Below, in pieces: positions 45,001-52,982 of a stretch of 64,000 bases of DNA. The notes under the pieces are model-generated. The model made no database searches. It saw only the letters and a program-made list of their open reading frames with translations, and was not told the origin of the DNA. The first letter of the stretch is position 1; the number at the start of each line of letters is the position of its first letter. The translations under genes and the position numbers were made by a program. Source of the stretch: Bacteroides neonati (GTDB taxonomy: Bacteria; Bacteroidota; Bacteroidia; Bacteroidales; Bacteroidaceae); contig NZ_HG726029.1 in NCBI RefSeq assembly GCF_000499785.1, positions 48,001-112,000 of the forward strand, in the 5' to 3' direction.

Positions 45001-46060
45001 AAAGATTGCACCTTTTATCTTCGGCCATTCCACCAATATACGAATAATATAAGCTTTTATCTGCACTCAGCTCGTAGCTATAGCGCGAAAAAAGCTCATT
45101 ACCCGGATTGAAATAGTTGACACCTCCATAATAAGATCCAATCCAAATTGTTCCTTGCAAATCTTTATATAAGGAAAAAATAGAAGGATGCTCCAACCCT
45201 CCCATGCTTTTATGGAGTTTGATAAGCGAATATTCTCCGGTGCTAAACGTATACTTTTGCAATCCGTCGAATGTACCAAACCAAATATTATGAAACTTAT
45301 CTTCAGCAAACTCGCGTATCTGATTACTTGCGATACCTCGCGAAGCCCCCGGTGTATAAGGAACTTTACTTACTTCTCCTTTGGGGTTCACCCGATATAA
45401 GCCATCCATACGGCATCCTATCCACAGCTCTCGCTGGGAGCTCTCAAATATTCGATAAACTTCGACATTCGGAATGATACACTTCTTTTTATGACTTCTC
45501 CGGTCTATCTGATGAAGCCCTTGCTTAGATCCTATGTAAAAATTACTTTCCGAAACAGTCAACCAATTGATCCCTTTCAAGTTCGTTTTCAATAGGAAAT
45601 CCAAACGATCTGTTTGCTCATTATAACTAAAGAGCGAATCAGAAACCACACACCAAATATTTCCTTCATAGGCAGTCAGAGCAAATGTATTGCGATTGGT
45701 TACTTTGTGAAACGTCTCCTTTCTTATGTCATATTTCGACAAAGCTTTATCTGCTATAAAAAATACATCTCCTATAGTATTACCTTGAATTGCATAAACT
45801 TCATTGCCTATAATTGCTTTTTCATGATGCTTATAATAATTATTAGCATAGGCCTTATAAGTATTGATGTCATTGCCATCATATATGCAGATGCCCTCTC
45901 TCGTCCCAAACCACATACGCCCGAGTTTATCCTGATAAATAGACATTATGGAGAGCTGCGATAATCCGTCTGCTCTACCAATATGTTTAAAATATTCAGC
46001 AGACACCGTTTGAGACAAAAGAATAAATAAAGCGATCAGCACCTGTTTCAGATTATTCAT
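42062..46060 (-). CDS. Hybrid two-component system regulator (sensor kinase, receiver, AraC HTH)
   Basis: This 1332-residue single-chain regulator senses an oligosaccharide in the periplasm and activates the adjacent locus. A signal peptide is followed by two sets of beta-propeller repeats (for example GRMWFGTREGICIYDG), a Y_Y_Y domain at about 670-745, and one membrane segment at about 757-775. The kinase has H821 in NVSHEFRTPL, then NLLSNAFKY, DNGAGI and GTGIGLAL. The receiver has the phospho-acceptor D1130 in ISDVMMPEMTG. An AraC helix-turn-helix occupies the last 100 residues (IGEIADRLGFGSAVYFSRCF). Located next to the SusCD pairs. Confidence 0.95.
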   Translation of the reverse strand: MNNLKQVLIALFILLSQTVSAEYFKHIGRADGLSQLSIMSIYQDKLGRMWFGTREGICIYDGNDINTYKAYANNYYKHHEKAIIGNEVYAIQGNTIGDVFFIADKALSKYDIRKETFHKVTNRNTFALTAYEGNIWCVVSDSLFSYNEQTDRLDFLLKTNLKGINWLTVSESNFYIGSKQGLHQIDRRSHKKKCIIPNVEVYRIFESSQRELWIGCRMDGLYRVNPKGEVSKVPYTPGASRGIASNQIREFAEDKFHNIWFGTFDGLQKYTFSTGEYSLIKLHKSMGGLEHPSIFSLYKDLQGTIWIGSYYGGVNYFNPGNELFSRYSYELSADKSLYYSYIGGMAEDKRCNLWICTDGGGLSCMNRDTHTFTNFKSGGKNTLPHNNVKSICYDSKRDYLYIGTYLGGLSRYDIKKKTFYNYLETQRKNKDCPDNIIFQVLFWQDRLYIAARNGMFVLDPDTNEFQRIPASVEYCQSFDIDEDGFIWLTSWNTIIGFNLRTSKEVSVIDLEQSGCHFAISKVKSTQKGVYVGTLGAGVFYYDKMAKTVTNYSLGKGQLLSDYCYNLVELRNGNVLITGDKGVTLFSPTNHTFRSIGLSSGFPAPAIINGCGALVAANDEIFIGDVEGITSFREEDLKEFNENRTFYFSQLSVNNQEIYPGDESGILNVSLPFVKELNLKYDHNNLIISFALSNYVDILQNNQYEYKLEGFNTQWVPTKQMSLHYTNLDPGNYTLRIRAKGNSLNLKNEEISLQINISAPWYNTVWAWGIYLLIIGLCAVYYLRSQTAKRILALSLEKEKFEKQQIEQLNQAKLLFFTNVSHEFRTPLTLIISHIELILQNSSIPTVLYNNVLKINKHARQMRNLVSELLDFRKFEQDHVVLNLSRYNVVDFLREIYLSFLDYAQQRGIDYQFTCHLQHIDCWFDAQQMEKVFFNLLSNAFKYTPDNGTIEIIVTATDDICIELKDNGAGIEAADIEHVFDHFYQAGNELKTAEKGLGTGIGLALTKSIIEKHHSQITVESRVGVGSIFTIYLKRGKEHFREDSDVRFVDEEDINYLIPDSLPMESEQQEESRSVNSLEAAYTLLIVEDNEDLLNVLKQLFTSFYQVLVARNGKEGLEIAMNEKIDLIISDVMMPEMTGTEMCLQIKNNIDLCHIPIILLTALNTTEQNIEGLNRGADDYITKPFNAKILLSRCTNLIRNRLLIQHQFTRQPLSEIDLTTINPLDKSLLKKATQIIDENIDDPEFDIPLLCRELGMGRTVLYAKFKALTGMTPNNFILNHKLKCAAVMLRQFPDMPIGEIADRLGFGSAVYFSRCFKKQFYTSPQKYRKGEEE

Positions 46061-46403
46061 GCTTTTCTTAGTATAGACGGCTAAACAGTTATTTCAAAAG
46101 TAGCCAAAAAGTTTTTACTAAAACAAAAGTAGTTAAAAAGTTTAATACACCAAAGAAAGGGAGACAAAAAGGGGGTAAGTACCCATTTATTTGGTCTAAG
46201 TTCAGATGACAAATCATGAGGTAAGCAGTTCAGCCATAAGTTAGATGAAGCGACCAGTGTATAATAAAGTGCTGGGGATTTCAATAGGGTGTCAGTTGCC
46301 TCCCTAAAAGTTATCTAAAATAGGCAAAAAACATACAAAATCCGATATTTACCAGAAAAAAGATGTACTTTTAACGGTATTATATGCATATATCTCTAAT
46401 ACC
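46061..46403. other. Divergent promoter region between the hybrid regulator and the AraC gene
   Basis: This 343-base region is AT-rich and has no credible gene. It contains the 20-bp repeat at 46095-46143 near the hybrid regulator. Near the AraC gene it contains CAAAATCCGATAT at 46336-46348, which matches in 12 of 13 bases an arm of the inverted repeat between the fucosidase genes. Confidence 0.5.
46095..46143 (-). repeat. 20-bp direct repeat with two -7 boxes
   Basis: Two copies, 46095-46114 and 46124-46143, agree in 18 of 20 bases and start 29 bases apart. On the minus strand each contains TACTTTTG, a match to the Bacteroidetes -7 consensus. They lie 35-83 bases upstream of the hybrid regulator start, so they could be tandem promoters or regulator sites. 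Confidence 0.6.
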
Positions 46404-47300
46404 ATGCTCAATACATCGTGCAACCTCTCTTTATCCATGCTCTTTGCTGGTTATACACGCGTAGAAAGTTGGTGGAACTTTCAAAACATCATAAGTCCTT
46501 TTTACCGTCTATACTATATTAAAGATGGTCATGCCAAGGTGTATCTCAACAACAAGTGCTATGAATTATCTGCCAATCAGTTATTCTTAATACCTAAATT
46601 CACCTTTCACAGCTATGAATGTGATGATTTTATGTCTCACTATTACATCTGCTTGTTCGACGATCTGACAGGAGGAAGTTCCATCCTTAATCCTTCGACC
46701 CTGAATTTACAGTTGCCGGCCACATCTATCGACATGGAACTGATACAACGTTATATGGATCTAAATCCTCATAAATCATTAACGGCAGTCGATCCGCAAC
46801 AGTACGATAATGAAAAAATTGTATACACAAAGACAAGAACCAGCTCCTCCCCTTACTCGCAAATCATCGAAAGCAACGGCATTTTGCTACAACTATTTTC
46901 GCGCTTCGTCACCGAAGAGAGCATGAAACGAACCACATCGGGCAACTCATACGAACGGCTGGATATTGTGATACAACACATCAACAAGAATCTCGACCAG
47001 CATATTTCTATTTTAGAACTATCGGGATTGATGTGCATCACACCCGATCACTTCTCGAAAATATTCAAAAGAGTAATCGGCATACCTCCTTGCGAATATA
47101 TTCAGATGAAACGTATTGAGCGGGCACAAGCTTTGCTGCTTACCTCGCGCAAAAGCATAACGGAGATAGGAGAACAGGTAGGCATTTACAATCCGGCGCA
47201 ATTCTCGCGTCTTTTTACCAAAACAGTGCAATGCTCACCCAGAGAATACAGGAAGATGCAGCAAATCAACGAGGCTCAAAAAAGAGAACCGATCACTTAG
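46404..47300 (+). CDS. AraC-family transcriptional regulator
   Basis: This 298-residue regulator has an N-terminal cupin-like sensing domain (LYYIKDGHAKVYLNN, LIPKFTFHSYECDD) and a C-terminal AraC double helix-turn-helix with ILELSGLMCITPDHFSKIFK and ITEIGEQVGIYNPAQFSRLF. The gene ends in an 8-base overlap with the convergent GH95 gene. By position it controls the fucosidase genes next to it. The ligand is probably a sugar such as fucose (inference). Confidence 0.86.
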   Translation: MLNTSCNLSLSMLFAGYTRVESWWNFQNIISPFYRLYYIKDGHAKVYLNNKCYELSANQLFLIPKFTFHSYECDDFMSHYYICLFDDLTGGSSILNPSTLNLQLPATSIDMELIQRYMDLNPHKSLTAVDPQQYDNEKIVYTKTRTSSSPYSQIIESNGILLQLFSRFVTEESMKRTTSGNSYERLDIVIQHINKNLDQHISILELSGLMCITPDHFSKIFKRVIGIPPCEYIQMKRIERAQALLLTSRKSITEIGEQVGIYNPAQFSRLFTKTVQCSPREYRKMQQINEAQKREPIT

Positions 47301-49575
47301 CCATCAAATCAATTGTTTGACCGGGGGTTGTTTCTATCAATAATTGATGCCCCTCAACAACATAGTTCGGATGGAGCTTAACCTTCTCTAAAACATCTTG
47401 AGGCAAGGCGATCTTCAACGTTCCTCCTTTTTCTGAGAGAATTCGCAACCGAACCAACTCCCCGTCTCTCTTTTCTGCCGAGATGAGGAAAGCCCCCATG
47501 GCACGAAGGTTTTCGAATGAGACATTCTTCCAACTCCGGGGTATGGCAGGGAAAACATGAATGACTCCCGTATGACTCTGCAAAAGCATCTCCTGCACGC
47601 CCGATGCAAAGGCAAAGTTGCCCTCTAACGTGAACGGACGGTAGGTGAATTTTGACTTTCCGGTTCCCGACTGATCTCCATTGACGTGGAATGTATTCTT
47701 CAGGCAGAAACATTGGGCAAATGTGCGCAAAGCCTCGGCAGCCCCTTCGCCATCGAAAGCACGTGCCTTCATATTGGCAAACCAACTATACGAGTATCCA
47801 GTCCAGTAATCGGGACCGTAATCTTCGAGTTTCTTCAACGTGGCGCAAATAATACGTTGCGATTCTTCTCCATCGCTCCAATCAATCAATCCCAACGGAT
47901 GGATAGCCATCGCATGAGAAAAATGACGATGCGAAGCATGATAAGGGTAACCTTCGGCAAAAGTCAGGCTCCCCTCTTTGTCCACATTCAGGTCGGGCAA
48001 CTGTCTCTTTATCGCATCCCAATGTGCCGATTCCTCCTTCAGGTTGAGTTCTGCTGCCAATTCGGAGGTTGCCTGAAAAAGAAAATGCATCAGTGACAGG
48101 TCATAGTTTGTCATAGTCTGGAACCAAGCCTGCAAGGAGTTGTCGAAAATCTCCGGACTCGAACTAAACTCCAACTTCCGGACTCCCTTTGCATCGACAA
48201 TCGAATTTTGCTCCATATAAACAGCCACCTCTTTAAGAAAAGGATAAGCACGCTCTTTGAGAAAGGTGCGGTCGGCAGAATATTTCCAATGCAAATAAAA
48301 ATGCTGTGCCAGCCAAGCTCCGACAGTTTGCGACATGGCGTATTGAATCCATCCACCCATGGGTTCTCCATTGAGCGATGCTACACCGGGCACATTCATT
48401 CCATCCGTTTCAAAGTACTGCCGGGTGTAACGCTTGTAGGTATCGCGTTGATTCCACAAGGTGTTCAGGTAGCCCATCCCTTCCGTCAAATGATTGCCGA
48501 TGTATGTAGGCCAGTAGCTAAGCTGTGTATTCAGGTCGTGATGATAATCACCCTTCCAAGGCGGAAGCTTTCCATTGTCGGCAGTCCACACAGCCTGAAG
48601 CGATATGGGCGATGAGTTTTCGCGAGTAGCCGAAGCGAATTTATACATTTCATTCTCATACTGTTTCTGCAAGATAGAATCGGGCAAAAGGATCGATGAT
48701 TGTGCCCAATAGTGATTCCAGTAGTCGGTATGGGCGTGATAGTCATTTTTCAATCCGCGTTTCATCGCCTCTTGCACTTCGTCCGCAGCCTTATCGACCG
48801 AGCTCGAAGAGGTGACACTCCAAGTGCCGTAAAGGGTAGTTCCTTTTCGCTCCCAACGCACCACTACCTCGTAAAAGAAATCGCCAAAACCCTTCTGCCG
48901 GTATATGATCTGGTTTCCCTCACGGCTCACCTTTCCCTGATCGTATCCGAGGCGATGTAAATCCTGCCCCGAAACCGGGTCTGTACTGCCATCCTCTTTG
49001 GTCTTGTTGTATATGGGTGTGATTATAGACGGTGCGACGTCTGCCTTGAGGTTTTTAAAAACGAACCACCCAACCGGCTCGGTTGCATGAACAAATGTTT
49101 GCATCTGTGTGCCATCCCTCCACGTAGCTTGGCACAATGCATTGTATAGGTAGAGCTTTACTTCCGAAGGGCTGCCGATCTTAGAGAGCGAAAATTCAAT
49201 AGAGGCACCCGGAATTTTAGACGGTGCGGGATCACGATCATAAGGCCAGTCCAACTTCTTCTGCACCGGAAGATAATCTTTCTTCCGTATCTGTTCTTTT
49301 ACCCAGGCAAAACGATAATCCTCGCCCGAAAAGCCATTCACCGGACGCAAATCCCACAGATCGGTTCTATCCAACGAGAATCGCAAAGACGAATCTCGCT
49401 TCCAAACCAATACGCCTACGGTTGCATTGCCCAACGGTACCCCTTCATCCCAGCTTCGGGCCAATCCGGAAAAGGTCAAATCACTTCGCGTAGGTGTAAC
49501 CGGGCAGGAATCATACGTATGACAACCGATCATAAAAAGGCAACAAATAATCAATAAAGTAGCTTTTCTTTTCAT
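47293..49575 (-). CDS. GH95 family glycoside hydrolase, alpha-L-fucosidase type
   Basis: This 760-residue protein has a lipoprotein-like signal peptide (IICCLFMIGC). It resembles GH95: an N-terminal beta domain with WDEGVPLGNATVGVLVW, an (alpha/alpha)6 catalytic domain with GDYHHDLNTQLSYWP, FSSSPEIFDN and HRHFSHAMAIHP, and a closing domain with FTLEGNFAFASGVQEMLLQS. Family members remove alpha-1,2-L-fucose or, less often, L-galactose or galactose. The substrate here is not settled. It is divergent from GH29 across an inverted repeat and convergent with the regulator gene. Confidence 0.85.
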   Translation of the reverse strand: MKRKATLLIICCLFMIGCHTYDSCPVTPTRSDLTFSGLARSWDEGVPLGNATVGVLVWKRDSSLRFSLDRTDLWDLRPVNGFSGEDYRFAWVKEQIRKKDYLPVQKKLDWPYDRDPAPSKIPGASIEFSLSKIGSPSEVKLYLYNALCQATWRDGTQMQTFVHATEPVGWFVFKNLKADVAPSIITPIYNKTKEDGSTDPVSGQDLHRLGYDQGKVSREGNQIIYRQKGFGDFFYEVVVRWERKGTTLYGTWSVTSSSSVDKAADEVQEAMKRGLKNDYHAHTDYWNHYWAQSSILLPDSILQKQYENEMYKFASATRENSSPISLQAVWTADNGKLPPWKGDYHHDLNTQLSYWPTYIGNHLTEGMGYLNTLWNQRDTYKRYTRQYFETDGMNVPGVASLNGEPMGGWIQYAMSQTVGAWLAQHFYLHWKYSADRTFLKERAYPFLKEVAVYMEQNSIVDAKGVRKLEFSSSPEIFDNSLQAWFQTMTNYDLSLMHFLFQATSELAAELNLKEESAHWDAIKRQLPDLNVDKEGSLTFAEGYPYHASHRHFSHAMAIHPLGLIDWSDGEESQRIICATLKKLEDYGPDYWTGYSYSWFANMKARAFDGEGAAEALRTFAQCFCLKNTFHVNGDQSGTGKSKFTYRPFTLEGNFAFASGVQEMLLQSHTGVIHVFPAIPRSWKNVSFENLRAMGAFLISAEKRDGELVRLRILSEKGGTLKIALPQDVLEKVKLHPNYVVEGHQLLIETTPGQTIDLMAK

Positions 49576-49624
49576 GGTACAAATATAACAGATTCCTAAC
49601 TTCCATAATTTCCCAAATAAGAGA

Positions 49625-49690
49625 AATACTTTGCAAAATCCGTTATAAAGGTTTGCAATGCTTACTTATGATCGGATTTAGCAAAGTATT
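49625..49690. repeat. Long inverted repeat in the fucosidase intergenic region
   Basis: AATACTTTGCAAAATCCG (49625-49642) is mirrored by CGGATTTAGCAAAGTATT (49673-49690) with 17 of 18 bases paired and a 30-base spacer. It lies between divergent GH95 and GH29 genes and is centred at about 49657. Each arm could be one AraC-type half site. A close match to one arm lies upstream of the AraC regulator gene. Confidence 0.75.
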
Positions 49691-49727
49691 GGACGGTTCT
49701 GCATAAAAAACTTTGAAGAAAATCGGC

Positions 49728-49735
49728 TATTTTTG
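49728..49735 (+). promoter_or_regulatory. Bacteroidetes -7 box for the GH29 gene
   Basis: TATTTTTG matches TAnnTTTG, 37 bases before the GH29 ATG and 38 bases after the right arm of the inverted repeat. A clear -33 element is missing, as expected for an activator-dependent promoter. Confidence 0.5.
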
Positions 49736-49772
49736 AAGCATTAATTTTATCACTTATAACAAAAGGAAAAAC

Positions 49773-50828
49773 ATGAAGAAGTTACTTCTTATAGCTCTTG
49801 TAGTATTCATGGCAGTAGGATGCAGATCACTTAAGCAACCCATCCTTCCGGTATCGTCTACACAACCAAGCAAAACACAACGAAAGCAGATTGAGCGGAA
49901 ATACGGAATGTTCATCCACTTCGGAATCAATACTTTTCATGACCAAGAATGGACCGATGGCTCCAAACCCGCATCTTCATACATCCCCACAGATGTTGAT
50001 GCCGATCAATGGATAAAAACAGCGAAAGACGCAGGTATGAGATACATCATTCTAATCACCAAACACCACGACGGATTTTGCTTGTGGGATAGCAAGTATA
50101 CCGATTACGATGTGGCCAACTCGGGCAACAAAACCAATGTGGTGGAAGCTGTGGCGAAAGCCTGTCGAAAATATGGAATCGGGTTGGGACTATACTATTC
50201 GTTATGGGACAGAAAAGTCAATGGCAACGTAAAAGATACGGCACAAGATGTAGCGTACAACACCTATATGATTCGACAGTTAGAAGAGTTGATGGACATA
50301 ACGAGAAAGCATGTTCCGCTCGTTGAGTTTTGGTTCGACGGAGGTTGGACGAAGGAGAACGAACGCTGGCCTGTGAACGAGATCTATCAAACAATCAAAT
50401 CCCGGGAGCCTGAGTGCCAGATCGGTATCAACTGGAGCATTGGAGTACCCGGCAATCCCGATCAGCACCCTGTACTACCCACTCAACAGAAAGAGGGCTA
50501 TCCCATTCGCTATTTCCCAAGCGATTTCAGGCTGGGCGATCCTTATCTACCTGCCGAGAACGACCCTAAGCTCTTCGTACACGATGGTAAACAATATTAT
50601 ATGCCATGGGAGTCGACCGTATGCATCAGTCAACGCTGGTTCTTCAACACCACCGATACGGTTTATAAAAGCGTTGACGAATTGACCGAGCTGTACCGAA
50701 TAGCCACTCGTAACGACAATATTCTTATTTTGAACTGCCCACCCAACCGGGAAGGAAAAATCAGAGAGAAAGATATCGAGATATTAATGCTACTAAAGAA
50801 AAATATTGTCAGCCAACAAGGCAAATAG
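49773..50828 (+). CDS. GH29 alpha-L-fucosidase
   Basis: This 351-residue lipoprotein-like enzyme (lipobox FMAVGC) has the GH29 barrel: RKYGMFIHFGINTFHDQEW shown as YGMFIHFGINTFHDQEW, ITKHHDGFCLWDS and GLGLYYSLWDR. The catalytic nucleophile is D189 in EFWFDGGW. It is short for GH29 and lacks the C-terminal beta-sandwich, as in the single-domain class B type with preference for alpha-1,3/4 fucose (family knowledge). It is divergent from the GH95 gene, and the two fucosidases should act together on fucosylated host glycans. Confidence 0.92.
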   Translation: MKKLLLIALVVFMAVGCRSLKQPILPVSSTQPSKTQRKQIERKYGMFIHFGINTFHDQEWTDGSKPASSYIPTDVDADQWIKTAKDAGMRYIILITKHHDGFCLWDSKYTDYDVANSGNKTNVVEAVAKACRKYGIGLGLYYSLWDRKVNGNVKDTAQDVAYNTYMIRQLEELMDITRKHVPLVEFWFDGGWTKENERWPVNEIYQTIKSREPECQIGINWSIGVPGNPDQHPVLPTQQKEGYPIRYFPSDFRLGDPYLPAENDPKLFVHDGKQYYMPWESTVCISQRWFFNTTDTVYKSVDELTELYRIATRNDNILILNCPPNREGKIREKDIEILMLLKKNIVSQQGK

Positions 50829-50909
50829 GAAAGAGAAAGTGATCTAACGGAATCATAAATCACTCATTCAAAGATCATTGCAAGAGTACGTACTTTATTG
50901 ATAAAAGAA

Positions 50910-50961
50910 TACGTATTTAATGGTGTATAAATATACTAATTAACACACTGTTAAATACGTA
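50910..50961. terminator. Possible hairpin between GH29 and folE
   Basis: TACGTATTTAATGGTGT (50910-50926) pairs in 15 of 17 positions with ACACTGTTAAATACGTA (50945-50961). A third TACGTA is at 50887. It lies between convergent genes, so a terminator role is plausible, but no T-run follows. Confidence 0.45.
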
Positions 50962-51065
50962 CTGTTGATAGATAGATAATCTATGTTTTGCTTCTACAAA
51001 GAAAGGAATTTACATTACCATCTTATACAGCGGACAGATGTCTTCCAATTCCCCCCTCTTTGGGG

Positions 51066-51650
51066 TTAGGCATGACGAATGAGATTCATAAACTCTTCGC
51101 GGGTTTTGGCTTGATTGAATGCACCGGTAAAGTCGGATGTAGTAGTAATCGAGTTTTGTTTCTCCACACCGCGCATCTGCATGCACATGTGCTTAGCTTC
51201 GACCACCACCATTACGCCCAGCGGATTGAGAGTTTGCTGGATGCATTCCTTTATTTGCAGCGTCATACGCTCTTGCACCTGCAAACGATGAGAGAAGATA
51301 TCGACTACACGAGCTATTTTGCTAAGCCCGGTGATGTAACCGTTGGGGATATAAGCCACATGAACCGTTCCATAAAATGGAAGCATATGGTGCTCGCAGA
51401 GTGAGAAGAAGTCGATGTCTTTCACGATAACCATCTGGCTGTATTCTTCTTTGAACTTAGCCGAACGGAGCACTTCGTGAGGATCCATCCGGTAGCCTTT
51501 CGTCAAGCTCAACATGGCTTTGGCTACGCGCTCGGGAGTTTTCAACAATCCTTCTCTGGAAGCATCTTCGCCCAATAAGGTAATAATACTTTGATAATGA
51601 TGCATGAGCTCTTCCAAAGCAGGAGAGACAATTTCTTCTTTTTCCAACAT
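51066..51650 (-). CDS. folE: GTP cyclohydrolase I
   Basis: This 194-residue enzyme converts GTP to 7,8-dihydroneopterin triphosphate, the first step of folate synthesis. The zinc and active-site motif CEHHMLPFYG and the later MCMQMRGVEKQNSITTTS (second Cys and conserved loop) are intact, as is GLSKIARVVD. Length is normal. It is the last gene of a minus-strand cluster with the SPOR protein (7 bases apart). Confidence 0.95.
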   Translation of the reverse strand: MLEKEEIVSPALEELMHHYQSIITLLGEDASREGLLKTPERVAKAMLSLTKGYRMDPHEVLRSAKFKEEYSQMVIVKDIDFFSLCEHHMLPFYGTVHVAYIPNGYITGLSKIARVVDIFSHRLQVQERMTLQIKECIQQTLNPLGVMVVVEAKHMCMQMRGVEKQNSITTTSDFTGAFNQAKTREEFMNLIRHA

Positions 51651-51657
51651 GGCTTTC

Positions 51658-52101
51658 TTATAAAGGGATATTTATTTGCTCTTTTACAATAGAAACTTCC
51701 TTGAACATACCGGTCGCTTTTAGCTTACGCATCATGGCATCGGCCTCTTCGATACTACGAAAATCGCCTACCCGACAGAGCCAACGGGGAGGAACAAAAG
51801 AGGTGTAGATAGGTAACTCGGGAAAGGTCTCTTTAATACGTGAGGCAACTTGATAAGCATTGTTTTTAGCAATACGTGTGTTATTGCCTGCGTAGGCTTG
51901 TATCCGATAGCCAGCAGATTTGATAACTGTCTGTTCGCCGGTAGCAGGACGTTCGGTACCTAGCAGTGCAGCAATGCGTTCATCCTGATGAATGGTCACC
52001 TTGCCTTGTCCGGGAACGTTGCGTTCCAAACTTTGAACGATGTTTTGTGCTTGTGCGCCGGTGAAAGCAAACAGCAATAAAAATAAACTAAGCTTCTTCA
52101 T
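51658..52101 (-). CDS. SPOR-domain secreted protein
   Basis: This 147-residue protein has a signal peptide (LFLLLFAFTGAQA) and one SPOR domain at about 65-145 (YRIQAYAGNNTRIAKNNAYQ and RVGDFRSIEEADAMMRKLK). SPOR domains bind denuded septal peptidoglycan, so a periplasmic cell-envelope role is likely. It lies in a conserved Bacteroides block with folE and tpiA. Confidence 0.85.
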   Translation of the reverse strand: MKKLSLFLLLFAFTGAQAQNIVQSLERNVPGQGKVTIHQDERIAALLGTERPATGEQTVIKSAGYRIQAYAGNNTRIAKNNAYQVASRIKETFPELPIYTSFVPPRWLCRVGDFRSIEEADAMMRKLKATGMFKEVSIVKEQINIPL

Positions 52102-52185
52102 ACATTTGTTCTGTTGTAAATTAAGAGTTTTGAGCTCCGAACGTTGATTCGCATCGTTCGGAACTCAAAACAAATCATTCAATAC

Positions 52186-52941
52186 TTATTTAAAAGCATC
52201 GATAATGCCTTTGAAATCGGCTACATTCAAAGCAGCACCACCAATCAAACCACCGTCTACATCGGGATTAGCGAACAGTTCGCCTGCGTTAGAGGCTTTG
52301 CAGCTACCACCGTAAAGGATAGAAGTGTTGTCGGCGATTTCCTTGCCATATTTATCAGCGATAGTTGAACGGATATAAGCGTGGATCTCTTGTGCTTGTG
52401 CAGCAGAAGCAGTTTTGCCTGTACCGATAGCCCAAACGGGTTCGTAAGCCAATACAATCTTAGAGAAATCTTCGGCCGACAGATCGTAAACAGAAGCCAA
52501 TTGAGCCAATACAACTTCGTTTTGTTTGTTGGCTTCGCGCTCTTCCAGTACTTCACCGATACAGAAGATAGGAGTCAAGCCGTTGGCCAATGCCAATTTC
52601 ACCTTTTCCTTCAAGATCTCTACAGTTTCGCCATAGTATGCACGACGCTCTGAGTGACCCAAGATTACATATTTAGCACCGGTAGAAGCAACCATAGCAG
52701 CCGAAATCTCACCCGTATAAGCTCCTGATACTTTATCAGCACAGTTTTCTGCACCTACACCGATCTTAGCGGGGTTTACGATAGGAGTGACAGAAGCCAA
52801 ATGGATGAACGGAGTACAGATGATTACATCGCAATTCTGTGTTTCGTTAGCCAACGCGTCATTCAAATCTTTTGCCAAAGCAATACCTTCTTGAAGAGTA
52901 TTGTTCATTTTCCAGTTTCCTGCAACAATGTTTTTTCTCAT
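52186..52941 (-). CDS. tpiA: Triosephosphate isomerase
   Basis: This 251-residue TIM barrel interconverts glyceraldehyde 3-phosphate and dihydroxyacetone phosphate. AGNWKMNNT (catalytic Lys), LGHSERR (catalytic His) and AYEPVWAIGTGKTAS (catalytic Glu) are intact, and LYGGSCKASN is the phosphate loop. It is in a block with the DoxX-like and SPOR genes. Confidence 0.96.
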   Translation of the reverse strand: MRKNIVAGNWKMNNTLQEGIALAKDLNDALANETQNCDVIICTPFIHLASVTPIVNPAKIGVGAENCADKVSGAYTGEISAAMVASTGAKYVILGHSERRAYYGETVEILKEKVKLALANGLTPIFCIGEVLEEREANKQNEVVLAQLASVYDLSAEDFSKIVLAYEPVWAIGTGKTASAAQAQEIHAYIRSTIADKYGKEIADNTSILYGGSCKASNAGELFANPDVDGGLIGGAALNVADFKGIIDAFK

Positions 52942-52982
52942 TTTTGTTTTTATTATTAAAGGGTTAATATAATTACTTTATT

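Noticed and set aside
49580..49587. Minus-strand TATATTTG as a promoter for the GH95 gene
   Set aside because: It lies only 5-12 bases from the start codon, which would require a leaderless transcript. This is possible but not supported.
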